A stretch of 64,000 nucleotides of DNA. Source: Siphonodentalium dalli. Lineage: Eukaryota; Mollusca; Scaphopoda; Gadilida; Siphonodentaliidae. The notes beneath the pieces are model-generated. The model was not told the DNA's origin. It did no database searches and saw only the letters and a list, made by a program, of their open reading frames with translations. Below are positions 13,401 through 24,530 of this stretch, piece by piece. Position numbers and translations under genes: made by a program. Numbering within the stretch: position 1 is the first letter of the stretch; each line of letters begins with the position of its first letter. The stretch is taken from the NCBI GenBank assembly GCA_032622095.1, contig CP136061.1, forward strand, positions 59,665,301 to 59,729,300. The letters run 5' to 3'.

Positions 13401-16400
13401 ACTCCCTAAATCCCCTACATTTTGCCTGCGTTCGTTCAAGATTAACTGCAATGCTTCAAATTTACTTTTTCATATACCACATGATACAGAACAAAGACGA
13501 TCATACTAAAATATACCACTGACTTCATTGCATATTAAGACAATCAGATGCAATAGAAAACAACGGAATTGCCAATGGTGTCCATGTCTTTGAAATATGA
13601 CTGCTACGAGAAAAAATTTAAATGGGGAAGTTTCCTTGTTACGACAATGTTACAACAAAATTCCGTTATACAAATATGTCTACAAACTTCCAGCACATCT
13701 ACTAACCTGGCCTGCACCGTTCATCTTGTTGCTAAGTTTAACTTTGCTGAATGACACAGAGTCCTTCATCCAGTGTGCCCCAAAGTTAGGAGAGTCGGGA
13801 TGGATGTACACGGACTGTGGTGCTGAGGGCTCGGCTTTACCACCGGGAACCCAGTCTCCATTCACGTATTTCCATCGATGATTGTCCACCTGCACGAAGT
13901 CTAGCAGCAACGTGTACATTGCGTTGGGATCAAGGCCAGATACATTGACCTTAAAAACTGGAAACATCCTCCTGAAAAGAAAAGTCATTGGTCAGAAATC
14001 AAGAACCATATTTTTAAGTTTTGTAAGTTCGAAAGGCGCAATCGACCCATGCAGTGCCACTGACAACTTCATCGGACACGAAATCCTTATCGATAACTGG
14101 GGTGTTTTGCGAGAATTTGACAGCAGAGGCCAAAAGTCGTATAAGGAAAATGTCTAACCTTTCAGTTAATTTACAACCAGTCATATCCGACGTGCGTTGT
14201 TAACCCGGACAATGTCCACACCTTTGGAAATAATCAAATCACAATCTGCTCATGCAGATATCATGAAATAACAGTATTAATTTTTGATAAATGTACTTCC
14301 AGTTCAGTATATACGCCCGAGCGCAATGCGATTTAAGTAAATATTACCGAGAAAAATTGCAACTTGTTTTATGAAGGTGCACCGTGACCAAATAATGTTC
14401 TGTGGTGTTTTGGATATTATAGGATATTATAGGAAGCTCTTTAAATGTGCATTCAGGGGGTCACACGGTGTTCTCGACTCACACCATTTTGATAGCATTT
14501 CCGGTATTTAAAATTGAATTTTGAATCGAGAACATAAGATTAGAATGATCAATATAGTTATCGTTGTGTCAAGTGTTTATTGCAACACGTCAGTATATAC
14601 ACCTTCGGATACACAACACGTCAGTATATACACCTTCAGTATATACACCTTCAGTATATACACCTTCGGATACACATCCTTACAAAAACACGTCAGTATA
14701 TACACCATCGGATACACATCCTTACAAAAACACGTCAGTATATACACCCGTCAGTATATACACCCGTCAGTATATACACATTCGGATACACGTCAGTATA
14801 TACCCCTTCGGATACACGTCAGTATATACACCTTCGGATACACGTCAGTATATACACCTTCGGATACACGTCAGTATATACACCTTCTGATACACGTCAG
14901 TATATACACCTTCATGGGTCAGTATATACACCTTCATGGGTCAGTATATACACCTTCATGGGTCAGTATATACACCTTCATGGGTCAGTATATACACCTT
15001 CATGGGTCAGTATATACACCTTCGGATACACATCCTTACAAAAACGTTCTATTCCAACATCTGCGATTATATCGGGGAGTTTAACTTGCCGTGCTAAATT
15101 GAGTTTTATAAAAAGATGTTGTTGTCATCCCACTGTATGGAAACATGGTTATAACTTTAACCCTTTCTATACTAAATGGATTATCCCAACCAGTTATACA
15201 AAATATTCATTGGGATTGTCTATTATTCATATGGAGGGATGCTCGCATTGATCGGTAATATATATATATATATGTATATAAGCAGACGATAGACAAAAAG
15301 ATAACATAAGTGCGGAAGGATTCATTATATTTGGTGAGAAATCTACTACGTTTGTTGAAATTAGTGTCTAAACATTTCCTACAAGAGACTTTCTCGCCAA
15401 TGAGTATTTAGTAAATAATGGGCTAACATGAACCTATATTTTGCCGTAAAATTGGGTCAAAATATGGCTTGGTTTGTGTGCTAACCCCTTTCAGAAGACA
15501 CTTTTGATTATGATATGGATGGCCACTAAATATTTTACAACTGTTACTGTCATTCCAAATCTAGGCTTCCTGACTCCATCATGAATACACACCATTTCGA
15601 TATTCTTTCAGGGTTCGCTTAAAATGAATAGATAGTGATCTGATATTACTTGGAGTCAATTAAAACTAGCTACAAATTCACCACACAATGTAACCGACAC
15701 CAGAAACCCGCGCCACCCTCGACATTAAATGCTTCGACCTCCATGAACTCCATATATGAGTTAAATCTGTTGTGTATCAGCTCTAAATTTGACAGAAGAC
15801 TGCTGTTCAGAATATGTTGCACCCAGACTTATGTTGAGTTTGATAAAGTTGCGCCCATGGTCCCAGTTACACCCGACGACAACATATATGTGTTATACAA
15901 TAAATACACATTAATTTTACATCACATTTGCTTTGTGCGAATGAAAAAAAAAGTTAGAAACCATACGCGGGATATAAAATAGGCTAACAATACTACACAA
16001 GTATATTCTAGCACAATTGATTAATAACCCAGCAGATTATTGAAAAAATATTCTGTGAGAAAATTTAACAAAACATATCCAACAATATATCCTTCGACAC
16101 ATCAGAACCAGCATTTTATTTCATACGAGCTGACGCAACAAAATATAAAGTAGTATAAAACTATGTTCGCAAAAATTAGCATGATACCCTGAAGACATTT
16201 AATAAAGAAAATATTATTAAAACGGCGTTCCATTAAGTTGAAGGCCGGTATATTTTTAATGTCCATATTTTAATAACTTTTGGCACCAAGCTAATTAAAA
16301 TGTCCAAAGCCAATTTTCGGCTATTAAACCAGGAAAAGTAAAAATTAAAAAATTACTTCAAATCGGCAAGTCTTAATTAACATGTGTCGCAAAAAATGTA

Positions 16401-19387
16401 TAAAATTATACAATGAAAATAACTACATTAAAGCGTACTACCAAGAACGGTATGTACTATTTACTGTTAAAGCGTACACAGATAATATTTTCACTTTTCG
16501 GGAGCTTAAGAAAAATTAAACATCAGGTAAAACTGCTTTTGTTTTTTGAAAGTTGATACCTCTATCTTTTTCGTCCAAAATAGATAACCGATGTGATCAT
16601 TAGTTTTTACCTCAAGAATATTTTCTGCTTCACCCTCTGTAACTTTTGGTGAGTAATCATTTGGAGTAGGGAGTATATTTATGATAACATTGCGGTCATA
16701 GATGAATTGCTGTTTTCGAAAAATTAGTTGTTAGCATACACAGACAAGCAGTGGTGCCTGCGTGGCGTTTGGGGCCTTTCTATATTGAGTTCCATGCTCC
16801 CACTTCAGTAAAATGTTCGAATCACTATCAAAGAGCAAATAATGAGAGTCGGCGAACCCGAAATTAAAATAGAATATATGTTGTAATGGGAAATTGAAAA
16901 GATTTATTTTAAATTCAAGTTCGGAAAATGATTATATGTGGTTATTGCATGGGTGCTCGTGGACAATCAACAATATTTGTAAATATTCATGTACCACAAA
17001 TTATAATATTTAAAAATTTTCGAACTATTTTGTACTCAAGGCTAATCATATCGTCATTTTGCGACAAAATTTTAAAATTTCTTTCATTTAGTTCATTATT
17101 TTAAATGACTAAATCAATGTCTATAATAATCCGACAATGTTGTTGTATTCTAAAGTCGAACCATTTAAATTACAAGTGAATTTGTGGAGTGCAGGCTTTC
17201 GTTTAATTCTCTATGAACGGTATATATATTCATAAATATGTTGGATATTTCAGCGTTTTAAAGCCACGTGTAGCGTTCGCGCGTTTATTTTTATTCTGAA
17301 ATTATCGTCGATATTATTTGTGTATTATAGCAGCTCAATATCAAAATTTCGACACATTTTAAGTAAGGGCTTTCTTTAGCTAACCATAACCACACAAGTA
17401 ATTAGATATTCGTTCTAGATAATAAAAGGTGCATTTTTAGGACCTAGAAATGGCCATTTCCACTTTCTGCTATATTATATCCAAGATTAATAAAACAATT
17501 CAATGACTTCTCGTCATATTGAAATTACCTATGTCTGAATTCATCAAAACTGACAACATTGTTGGTTAGCTATTTGAATTCGGCTTGCTCTTCTATAGAT
17601 GGAATTTATCAAATTAATATCTCATTTCATTTTGATCTCACCAGAATATACTTCATTCAATTTTATAATTATTAAATATCTGAAGTTTTGATTCGGTTGG
17701 ACACACTGAGTGATATGTGTTTTACGTATGAGATTGAAGACAATAGTGTCACCGGTGCTTCAGGTGAAAATTGTTCCCCTCATATCAGCGATTATAAACT
17801 ATGTTTCGACGGATATAAGGGGTGGAAATCCACCTACAACAATTATAAGAATGGATGTTTTCGTGTTACATGTATTGTGATAATGCAACAAATACTACGG
17901 GAGACGCATGGTGACTGCACAACTGTTCCATATTTCTGGCACTTTATCTACATTGGAAGTATAAGTCAAATTACTATTTATAAATCAATCCTGGATGTGG
18001 GAGATAAGCGTTTTGCGGTAATATTCGGGTTTGACAAATTAGCAATAATGCAATAATAAGAGAGTGAGCCATTTCTGTTCGGCGAAATCAACAACAGTTG
18101 AAGAGTTACCGCGAATTGAAAAAGAAAAGAAAAGAGATATTCATTTCATTGCTTTTCGTTGCAATTATGTCATATTAAGTTAAATTTAATGGTGCTTTAC
18201 AAGAACTAAATCATGCCTGTCATGGTTTGGAAGTTTTGTTGTTCGCCATACAGACGACACAGAAAATACCGCATATAATGTTCCATCATTTATAATGGCA
18301 CCATATATATGTGTCACACCAAGTACTCCGGGGTCAGCTCTTAAGATGAGCATCATGGGTAAATAGATATGATATAGCCTTGTTTTTTGTTATTATTCGT
18401 ATCGCTAAGAAAAATTACTATTGTGTAAAAATTCGAGTTCAAGTGTGATCAAAGGTATGCACATTCATTATACACGTGATATTGCAAAAAAAAAAAAAAT
18501 ACAACCAATGTCTATATCAATTTTGTTTCGTTGTTTTCTAGCGCATATGTTAACCAGTCTTGAACGCGCGGAGGGTCAGTCGGTGTAGCTTAGTATAATA
18601 AGTAAGGTAGCTGGTAGCATGCACTCTTTTGACAACTGTAAAACGGGCCGATCGAGTAATTTTTTAAACGGACATGTCTCAATTTATCCTAAAACAAGTA
18701 TGTATAAGTAGTATGGAAATTGTGGGAAAATATACCATAGATTACTGAATATATGAAATGCCGATCTACAGGCTTGATGTGCTCTGACAAAAAAAAATGC
18801 CAAAGATCATAGCAATTTTCCAGCTGTTTTAAATTGTTCGCTCATAATTGATACGAACGCTCTTTATTTGTTCCTATGATGGGTATATTCATAAGGGACG
18901 CTATTTATATTGTTTTATGCTGAATAAAAAATATAGACCGAACTTTTCTGAATTATATGAATTGAATAAGTCTGTTCGTGATACACACAGTCTGTTTAAG
19001 ACTATAAAACATATTTATCAAAGTATTTTGATTCCGGAACCGGACAAATATTTAACAAAAGCGAGTATAATTTCAGGCTTCTAACCGTCATGTTTTTTTA
19101 AAGCTGAAGTATCAGTAAATTATATGATATAACATTTACCTTCCGCTTTTTGTGACGATCATCTCATTAGTAAACTCCCTGAATTTGGACCATAATTCCT
19201 TCTCTTCTAATTTCACAGACAGCTGCTTTTCGGACGGGTCACCTCTTTCACTTCCCAAAGTCATCCCTGAATCCACGGCACTCAACAAGTGGTTTACATC
19301 CATGCCTGCGCTCGACTTCATATTCCTGTTTTCAATAGAATCTAACTGAGAATCCACAAAGTCACAAGTGCTCGAAGAATCCAACAT
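7080..19387 (-). CDS. brachyury (T): Brachyury T-box transcription factor, complete, seven coding exons
   Basis: Sequence-specific T-box activator of the nucleus; in bilaterians it works in gastrulation, blastopore/posterior and mesoderm or hindgut specification. The joined exons are 19387-19140, 13971-13707, 12164-12024, 11086-11025, 10470-10409, 8641-8474 and 7426-7080. They total 1293 nt, 430 codons plus stop, and every junction has GT/AG sites and keeps the frame. An N-terminal [12 protein letters not shown] motif (residues 29-40) matches the conserved Brachyury LLSAV peptide reported to contact Smad1. The T-box runs from about residue 59 to 240, with [33 protein letters not shown], the [11 protein letters not shown] block, [24 protein letters not shown] and [13 protein letters not shown], all in order. 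The C-terminal 190 residues are S/P/G/N-rich, as in Brachyury activation regions. Length is typical of the family. The ATG at 19387 opens the frame; downstream Met23 and Met29 are alternative starts. Other T-box classes lack the LLSAV motif, so the Brachyury call is firm. Exons were placed by eye. Confidence 0.96.
7918..8016. mobile_element. Hairpin miniature element in brachyury intron 6
   Basis: Two arms of about 42 bp are near-perfect inverted copies (left CAACTCGTTTTGTTGGGATA, right its complement ending ...AACTCGTTG) around a 14-bp loop. This is typical of a small foldback MITE. It lies between exons 7 and 6. Confidence 0.75.
8474..8641 (-). CDS. brachyury (T): brachyury coding exon 6 (residues 260-316)
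   Basis: The 168-nt exon lies between TTCGCAG and GTAGGT. It encodes a Pro/Gly-rich stretch ([20 protein letters not shown]) followed by [18 protein letters not shown], which resembles the LRN-x-R-x-xPY block of other lophotrochozoan Brachyury C-termini. It belongs to the transactivation region. Confidence 0.88.
10409..10470 (-). CDS. brachyury (T): brachyury coding exon 5 (residues 239-260)
   Basis: This is a 62-nt exon between ATCTTCAG and GTAAGT, just after the T-box. It encodes [20 protein letters not shown]. It starts with the last base of Arg239 and ends with the first base of Leu260, so the frame is kept. The sequence is linker-like and was placed by splice sites and phase. Confidence 0.85.
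11025..11086 (-). CDS. brachyury (T): brachyury coding exon 4 (residues 219-239)
   Basis: This is a 62-nt exon between TTTCAG and GTCAGT. It encodes [20 protein letters not shown] plus two bases of Arg239. It contributes the 3-10 helix of the T-box ([12 protein letters not shown]) that lies in the DNA minor groove in known T-box structures. It ends the DNA-binding domain. Confidence 0.94.
12024..12164 (-). CDS. brachyury (T): brachyury coding exon 3 (residues 172-218)
   Basis: The exon is 141 nt in phase 0 on both sides (CCAG before ATTATG; GAAGAG before GTATAT). It encodes [18 protein letters not shown], a variable [11 protein letters not shown] loop, then [26 protein letters not shown] is the T-box segment before the C-terminal DNA-contacting helix. 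Confidence 0.95.
13707..13971 (-). CDS. brachyury (T): brachyury coding exon 2 (core of T-box, residues 83-171)
   Basis: This exon follows CTTTTCAG and begins with the base completing Arg83. It encodes the central T-box: [19 protein letters not shown], the [17 protein letters not shown] segment, [27 protein letters not shown] and the [10 protein letters not shown] strand. It ends at GAGQ before GTTAGT. It is the most strongly conserved piece of the gene and alone identifies the family. Confidence 0.97.
14586..15046. repeat. Minisatellite in brachyury intron 1
   Basis: About 460 bp built from GTCAGTATATACACCTTC followed by either a GGATACAC tail (about 26-bp period, left part) or an ATGG tail (about 22-bp period, six near-identical units from about 14903 to 15022). 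Some left units also carry a CATCCTTACAAAAACAC insert, giving a higher-order pattern. Open frames across it come only from the repeat lacking stops. It lies in the 5.2-kb first intron. Confidence 0.92.
15154..15420 (+). mobile_element. CCCTTT-TATACTAA element, partial, in brachyury intron 1
   Basis: It starts CCCTTTCTATACTAAATGGA followed by TTATCCCAACCAGTTATAC, matching 55987. Later blocks (AGTGCGGAAGGATTC, CTAAACATTTCC) also match the family. The right inverted end is not found. Confidence 0.5.
18664..18890 (+). mobile_element. TTAA-3 element, 5' part, in brachyury intron 1
   Basis: It starts TTAAACGGACATG at 18664 like the other TTAA-3 copies. It keeps the GGCTTGATGTGCTCTGA region and one AACGCTCTTTATT motif (about 18853), then decays. 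It lies in the brachyury intron near exon 1. Confidence 0.65.
19140..19387 (-). CDS. brachyury (T): brachyury coding exon 1 (residues 1-83)
   Basis: The exon carries the acidic/serine-rich leader, the LLSAV motif (residues 34-38) and the first T-box strand (ELWSKF, NEMIVTK). It ends ...GGAAG before GTAAAT, splitting Arg83 after its second base. This gives the TK-S-G-R-R-M-F-P-V junction with exon 2, expected for Brachyury. A run of 28 residues precedes the usual MDV start region. Confidence 0.95.
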
Positions 19388-19544
19388 GGAAGCGAGGTTT
19401 TGGTAATGTAGCGATAAACTGTCGTCTGCTTATAAGTAGTCTCCCTTGTCAAGCTCTCTAGTCTGAGTGATTGAGAAGTGTGAAATCCAACACTCGCTTA
19501 CTGTAACATATGCTTACCAACTTTTGTTTGCACCAAGGGTGCAC

Positions 19545-19648
19545 CACGTGACCACTTTGATGTTTGCCGTCTTTGTTCCCATTTATATTGACGTCAACCA
19601 ATGAGGTGTCTCTATTGGTGACACTGTTTGAACAAGATTTTCTATTGG
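19545..19648 (-). promoter_or_regulatory. Putative brachyury core promoter region
   Basis: Read toward the gene (minus strand), the segment has CCAAT boxes at 19648-19644 and 19618-19614 and a third, opposite in sense, at 19598-19602. A perfect CRE palindrome TGACGTCA lies at 19589-19596, and a TATAAAT-like box near 19587-19581. About 25-35 bp on lie CTTTGATG (19555-19562, TCF/LEF-like on the plus strand) and an E-box CACGTG (19545-19550). A start site near 19550 would leave a 5' UTR of about 165 nt. Brachyury is a known Wnt/beta-catenin target, so the TCF-like site is plausible. Start site and function are inference. Confidence 0.4.
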
Positions 19649-19649
19649 T

Positions 19650-20375
19650 CGAATTTGAGAGATAGCTACTTCAGTTATTTAACTTTTCAATTCTCGAAAT
19701 GGAAAATTAAACCTCGCTATAGGTAAAATAGTTAGAAAAAAAATTCTAAAATTGCTTTAGTAGTAAAAAACTCTGCAACCGATACAAAATTGTTAAGCGC
19801 TTTTTCCCGAAAGTTCTAATTCATATATATGTTCTTTGAGATTAATCAATTAAATGATCAGCTTGTTATAATACCACGTTTTCCTTAATTCTCAAAATGC
19901 GCACAGATCTTAAACTGTATTTCCGACATTTTATTATTATTTGCTTATTTGTTTGTTATTTTCATTTTTTACCCTAGGTTTGTTTTGTTTGTCTATATTT
20001 CTTTCATTTTTGTATTATTTTGGTTCAGTTTCTTTTCTGCTGTTTCGTCCGAGGAGACTATTGTTTTGTGAGTGAAGGCGGGGGTGGGGATGGATGTACA
20101 TAATATTGATGTCAGCAGCAGATATCGTCCACAAGAACTGTAGAAAAACCAAAGGGGTCCGGGATATTATTTTGTTATTCTTTATAACAAAAATTAAATG
20201 TTCCCGGATATGTGAGGACCGACGAGGTCTTTCGAAATAATATTCCAGATAAGAAGTATGTCGGTATTACAAGACCTTTTTATACTTCATTATCAAGATA
20301 GCAAAATACATTGATACGCGTTACAAATAAAAATTCATACAACCGATCATTGCGAAGATACAACAAACACATGTT
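19650..20375. other. Upstream of brachyury, nothing recognised
   Basis: AT-rich with a T-rich stretch around 19930-20050 and GGCGGGGGTGGGGATGG near 20078. It may contain brachyury regulatory DNA, but nothing specific can be supported. Confidence 0.4.
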
Positions 20376-20791
20376 TTAAAGCCACTTGGTGGTTTGTGTT
20401 CCAGAATACACCTAATGTTTGCTTTTGAATTGTTCCCGTTATCGAAATAGGTCGATAAATACTTGCACTACCTTTCTACGAGCATTATATGTTCCAGAAA
20501 GACGCATTGAACTCATGAAATATACAACTCTGAACACAATGTTTGGGTCCCAATAAAAAAAATCAGCTATATGTGCACGGCATGGAACTGAAAAGAGCAA
20601 TCCGTGTTAGCCTATTCCTGATATGGTAGAAATAAAGAGCGGTTGTTAAATGTTGTAACCATGTGAAGTATTATTATTCAGAGCATATGAAGCCGATATA
20701 TAAATTTCCCTGTATTTGTCAACCTATCTTATACATCCTACCAAATTACGTGCACATAATTTGGAAGCTCAAATGAGCTACGTCCGTTTAT
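20376..20791 (-). mobile_element. TTAA-3 element, near full length
   Basis: It reads TTAAAGCCACTTGGTGG at the left end and ...GCTACGTCCGTTTA at the right, the two family termini. Inside are the shared segments TCGATAAATACTTGCACTAC, a TTCCTGATATGG...ATAAAGAGCG module and GCATATGAAGCCG. Length is about 416 bp, like the copy at 33579-33989. Confidence 0.8.
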
Positions 20792-22936
20792 ATCCCACAT
20801 TTCAATAGCCGAACCATTTTCACATTTATATTATGTCTGTGCGTAAATACGATATATGTTTTTTAAAACACATCCATATATTTCCCTATAGACGCTACTT
20901 AATAACTTTTATCTGCATTTTCGATTTGCAGTATGATATCATGCTGTTAGGTCCGACCATTATATACGGATATTTGGCCGGATATTCCCGAGAGGCCCAC
21001 AGCCGATTTGAACGCAATATATCATGCAATTCAAATTAGCAAGTACTTGGAGAATACTAATTTATTTATCTTCATTCTGTAATTTACCATTCCCAGATTC
21101 TCGTGTATGTGAGGCCACGAGGGAGAGTGTTTACGTCAAGTACATGAGTCGGCCTCGATTATATTTTCCGGTGAAATTATCACTCTTGTGCTAACTTCAT
21201 ATTTTATTAATTCGCCTTTCTAAACATGATCCCGGTGATTCCCGGATGACCCAAAACCTGTCGATATTAACAAATTATAACTGTATAATCTGATTGTCGC
21301 GACGAGGACGCAAAGGGACTCATACCTGTCAGGTGTTAATTAAATTATTAGTACACGGTTACCTGATGTATAGCGGATTAACGGACTGACCCCGGGGCGA
21401 TATCGAGCTGACTTGGACTACTCTATCCCTTCTTACACCTTCGTGGTAAAATATTTACTTAGCATGTACCTAGTATTTGTTTATACGGTGATTCGTTTCG
21501 GTGGTCATTCCGGTATATTATTAAAACAATAGCTTTCGATGGTGTGTTGACAGGAATTGATTGCAGACAGGAAAATTAATCGGTATCGCGATGTCGCGAA
21601 GAGGAAAATAAAAGGAATCGATTCAGATAGACGCAGTGTCGCGACATGTATGTGTAATATGGCAGCGAGCTGTGAGAAATGTCAAGTGAGAAAGAACAAT
21701 TGAAAAGACATGTCAATAAATATTTTTGTTTTTATTGTTTGTGTTTTTTATTTATATTCGAACCTGGTCAGACATTGACTAACCTGGACTACCAAATTAT
21801 AATTAACGACATCGTCGTACAGTGTAATGTTTCGCATTTTATTGGCAGCCATGTTTCCAAGTTCATATATCTATTGACAGTTCGGAAATAACACCCTTGA
21901 TTTTCTTTCACAAGTGTTACTGTTGAACGCTCTTAGTTTTTACCATATCGGACCAAATGTGTTACAAAACGCTCTTTATAATTAACCATATTATAGTTGG
22001 TTTCGTCCCGCCATTATCCAAAACAATGTTATAATATAACGTTTAAGATCGCATAAAGTATGAATGGGGAGGGGGTATCTGACGTTGATCCGCTTCGATA
22101 CATTAAAACGCCGGATTCGGAGTCTTGTACTAAATCAAATCATTAGTATATAGCCAATATAGAGACTAATTACAATGTGTAACAGACTAATTGCAATGTA
22201 TAACAGACTAATTACAATGTATAACTTCAACTTTTGCTTCATTTCTCAGTTGATTTTCAATAAATTTAGTTAAAGAGTTTTCCGGATGGAGTCTCTCTGT
22301 TATCGAGTATTCCGGGGTATGTTTTAAGCCGGATACCGTATTCCGCGGGAGATGGGTCGTTACCCTCATGATTATGCACCTATAGGGTACATATATTTTG
22401 ATGATAAGCTATCCTCTTTAAGAATATGCAGTTATGCCATGTTTTGATATTGTGTTAGGCTACAAAAAAAGCTTGCCTTGCATAAAGAGCGCGACTGATG
22501 AGTCCGTTGCATCCCCAATAACGGTAAATGCTAAAGATCGTTATTAATTAGCTGTCTTAAGACCTATTAATTATTATCATCTGCGTGTTGACATTGGTGG
22601 GAAGTTAGTTTTATTTTTCATGTTTCTGTTTAGCGGAAAATAGGCTTTAAATATTTTGACTAAGATGGGACAAATTGGATGGAACGTGTTAAAATTTGCT
22701 GTGTGTAATGCACAAACCGACAAGGGTTCCATGCAGGCCAAGTTTTCTGAAACTCATTTTACTTCGTAGTGCATAAAATAACACGCTTGGAACGAGACGT
22801 GCAATCAGAAAGACACCACCTCGTTTGATATTGAATATCCTATCAATTCATTTCATATAGTTTCAATGTTTTAGATGGACAACAATTATTTTTTTGTTTA
22901 TTTATTCAATAATAAAATGACATCCTATGGGTATAT
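20792..22936. other. Intergenic; one short tandem repeat
   Basis: A 21-bp unit (GACTAATTACAATGTGTAACA) occurs three times at 22164-22225. Isolated CTCTTTAT-type motifs occur near 21928, 21968 and 22486. No gene is seen. Confidence 0.5.
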
Positions 22937-23290
22937 GTGACATGGCGGTTTGCGCTTCAAAATACACCAAATAATAATCGCTTTTGAAAATTTCCGGTGT
23001 CGAAATAGGTCGATAAATACCTACACTACCTTTATACGAGCATTTATGTGCTCCAAAAAGACGAAGTCATGAACAATATAATTTTGCACACACAAAATAT
23101 GATATGGTGGACATAAAGAGCGTTTATTTGACTTCTATGCGAGAAGTTGAAAACGGCTGTAAAACTGCAGTGACCATGGCAAGTATTTTTCCGAGAATAT
23201 GAAGCTGACATATCAATTCAATATTTCTTGTATAGTTGTCAACCTATCTTATTCCTCCTTCCAAATTACTAGACAAAATTCGGAAACTTG
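22937..23290 (-). mobile_element. TTAA-3 element, truncated
   Basis: It keeps CATGGCGGTTTGCGCTTC, TCGAAATAGGTCGATAAATA, ATAAAGAGCGTTTATTT and CAACCTATCTTATTCCTCC in family order, but loses the CGGACATGG terminus. About 350 bp. Confidence 0.72.
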
Positions 23291-23939
23291 TTTTTTTTTC
23301 AGCGGAACAAATCACGGCGTTAAATTAGATTTTCCTTTTTTTCATCTTTAAATTATGTTTAAAATCAAATAAGGGACATAGTTGAGCTTCTCCCAATCTT
23401 AGTTACCGTTTGTTGGAGGATTACGAATCTGAGAAATATAAAGTTATACAGTTCTTGTCAGTCTATTAAGTCAAAGTACAACTAAACGATCCCGTGCAAC
23501 AATGAAAAATAGCCATTATTTGCTACTAATGCGGTATCGGAACCTTTGCTGCTTGACAGACAGAGAGGCCCACTGTTTAACAATATCCGTGGAAAGGATG
23601 TTAACCCGAAACATAAATAATTTTAATGGCCTCCTTGAATCGGGCCGATCGTTCTTTGAAGAACTTCTTATATAAACTGGTTTTTTATTTGTTGGTGATT
23701 GATGTCTTGTTCCGATAAATAGAAACGGGGACATCTCTATTAGGCAGTTTTGATATATATGCTAATCCCAGTTAAGGGTATAGTTACGTGGGAGTGGGAA
23801 AATCCCATATCAAATTTCCAACCTTTATTTGAGATATTTTACTCGAATGTTTTATCTTTTTTACGTCATCTAAATTAATTGTTCTGCACATAAATGATAC
23901 ACGATAAGAGTAGCTTGATTTTAGTGAATGTTGAAGGAT

Positions 23940-24376
23940 TTAAACGGACATGGCCCATTCGAGCTTCTAAATTATGTCTATACGTAATTTGGAAGAAGGC
24001 ACGAAATAATGATATAACGACTTTATATGCTCGGAAAAATACCTTCCATGGTTGTAGCCATTTTCCGACGGTTTTAATTTTTTTTCGTACAGATGTGAAA
24101 CAAACGCTCTTTATTTATACCATTTCAGGAATAGACTAACACGAATCGCTGTTTTCTGTGTCCCATGTCTTGTATATATGGCTGTTTTGTTTTTGGGACG
24201 CGAACATCTTCAAAGTTGTATTTTTATTACTTCAATTAGTTTTCTGGGACATATAATGCTCGTAGAAAGGTAGTTCAAGTATTTATCGATATATTGCGAT
24301 ACCGGGAACAATTCAAAAGTGAATATTATTAAATGTAGTTTTGGAGCGCAAACCACCATGTGTGCAAGACTTGAAC
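23940..24376 (+). mobile_element. TTAA-3 element, near full length
   Basis: It starts TTAAACGGACATGGCCCATT. It carries TTATATGCTCGGAAAAATAC, AAACGCTCTTTATTTATACC, AATAGACTAACACG, GCTCGTAGAAAGGTAGTTCA and TTGGAGCGCAAACCACCATG in order. The second 13-mer of the pair is degenerate here. Confidence 0.8.
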
Positions 24377-24389
24377 AATACAACTACAT

Positions 24390-24530
24390 GTAATATGTAC
24401 TAACACACACGCCTTATATGCCATAATAAGTTTATAACAGAAAATCTTCATACGCCGTTTTCAACTTTCCACACTTAAGTGAGATAAACGCTCTTTATTG
24501 ATGCTACATCAGGATTAGGCTAATATGAGG
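24390..24530 (+). mobile_element. TTAA-3 fragment
   Basis: A partial copy just after the previous element keeps GATAAACGCTCTTTATTGAT followed by a degenerate CTACATCAGGATTAGGCTAA. Its 5' part is lost. Confidence 0.55.

Noticed and set aside
13569-14157. Plus-strand open frames over 13.6-14.2 kb
   Set aside because: They are antisense to brachyury exon 2 and its edges.
14586-15046. CRISPR-like alternation of repeats
   Set aside because: Units abut directly without unique spacers, and the genome is animal; it is a minisatellite.
14521-15251. Overlapping long open frames (187 and 223 codons) in the intron 1 minisatellite
   Set aside because: They arise because the repeat unit has no stop in several frames; the products are only QYIHL/VSIYT-type repeats in three frames at once.
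17688-18056. 122-codon plus-strand open frame in brachyury intron 1
   Set aside because: It starts at TTG, has no recognisable motif and lies antisense in an intron. A chance frame is more likely, although it is longer than most.
18579-18640. tRNA-like start (GTCGGTGTAGCTTAG)
   Set aside because: No cloverleaf could be completed: no matching acceptor stem, TPsiC arm or pol III B box was found.
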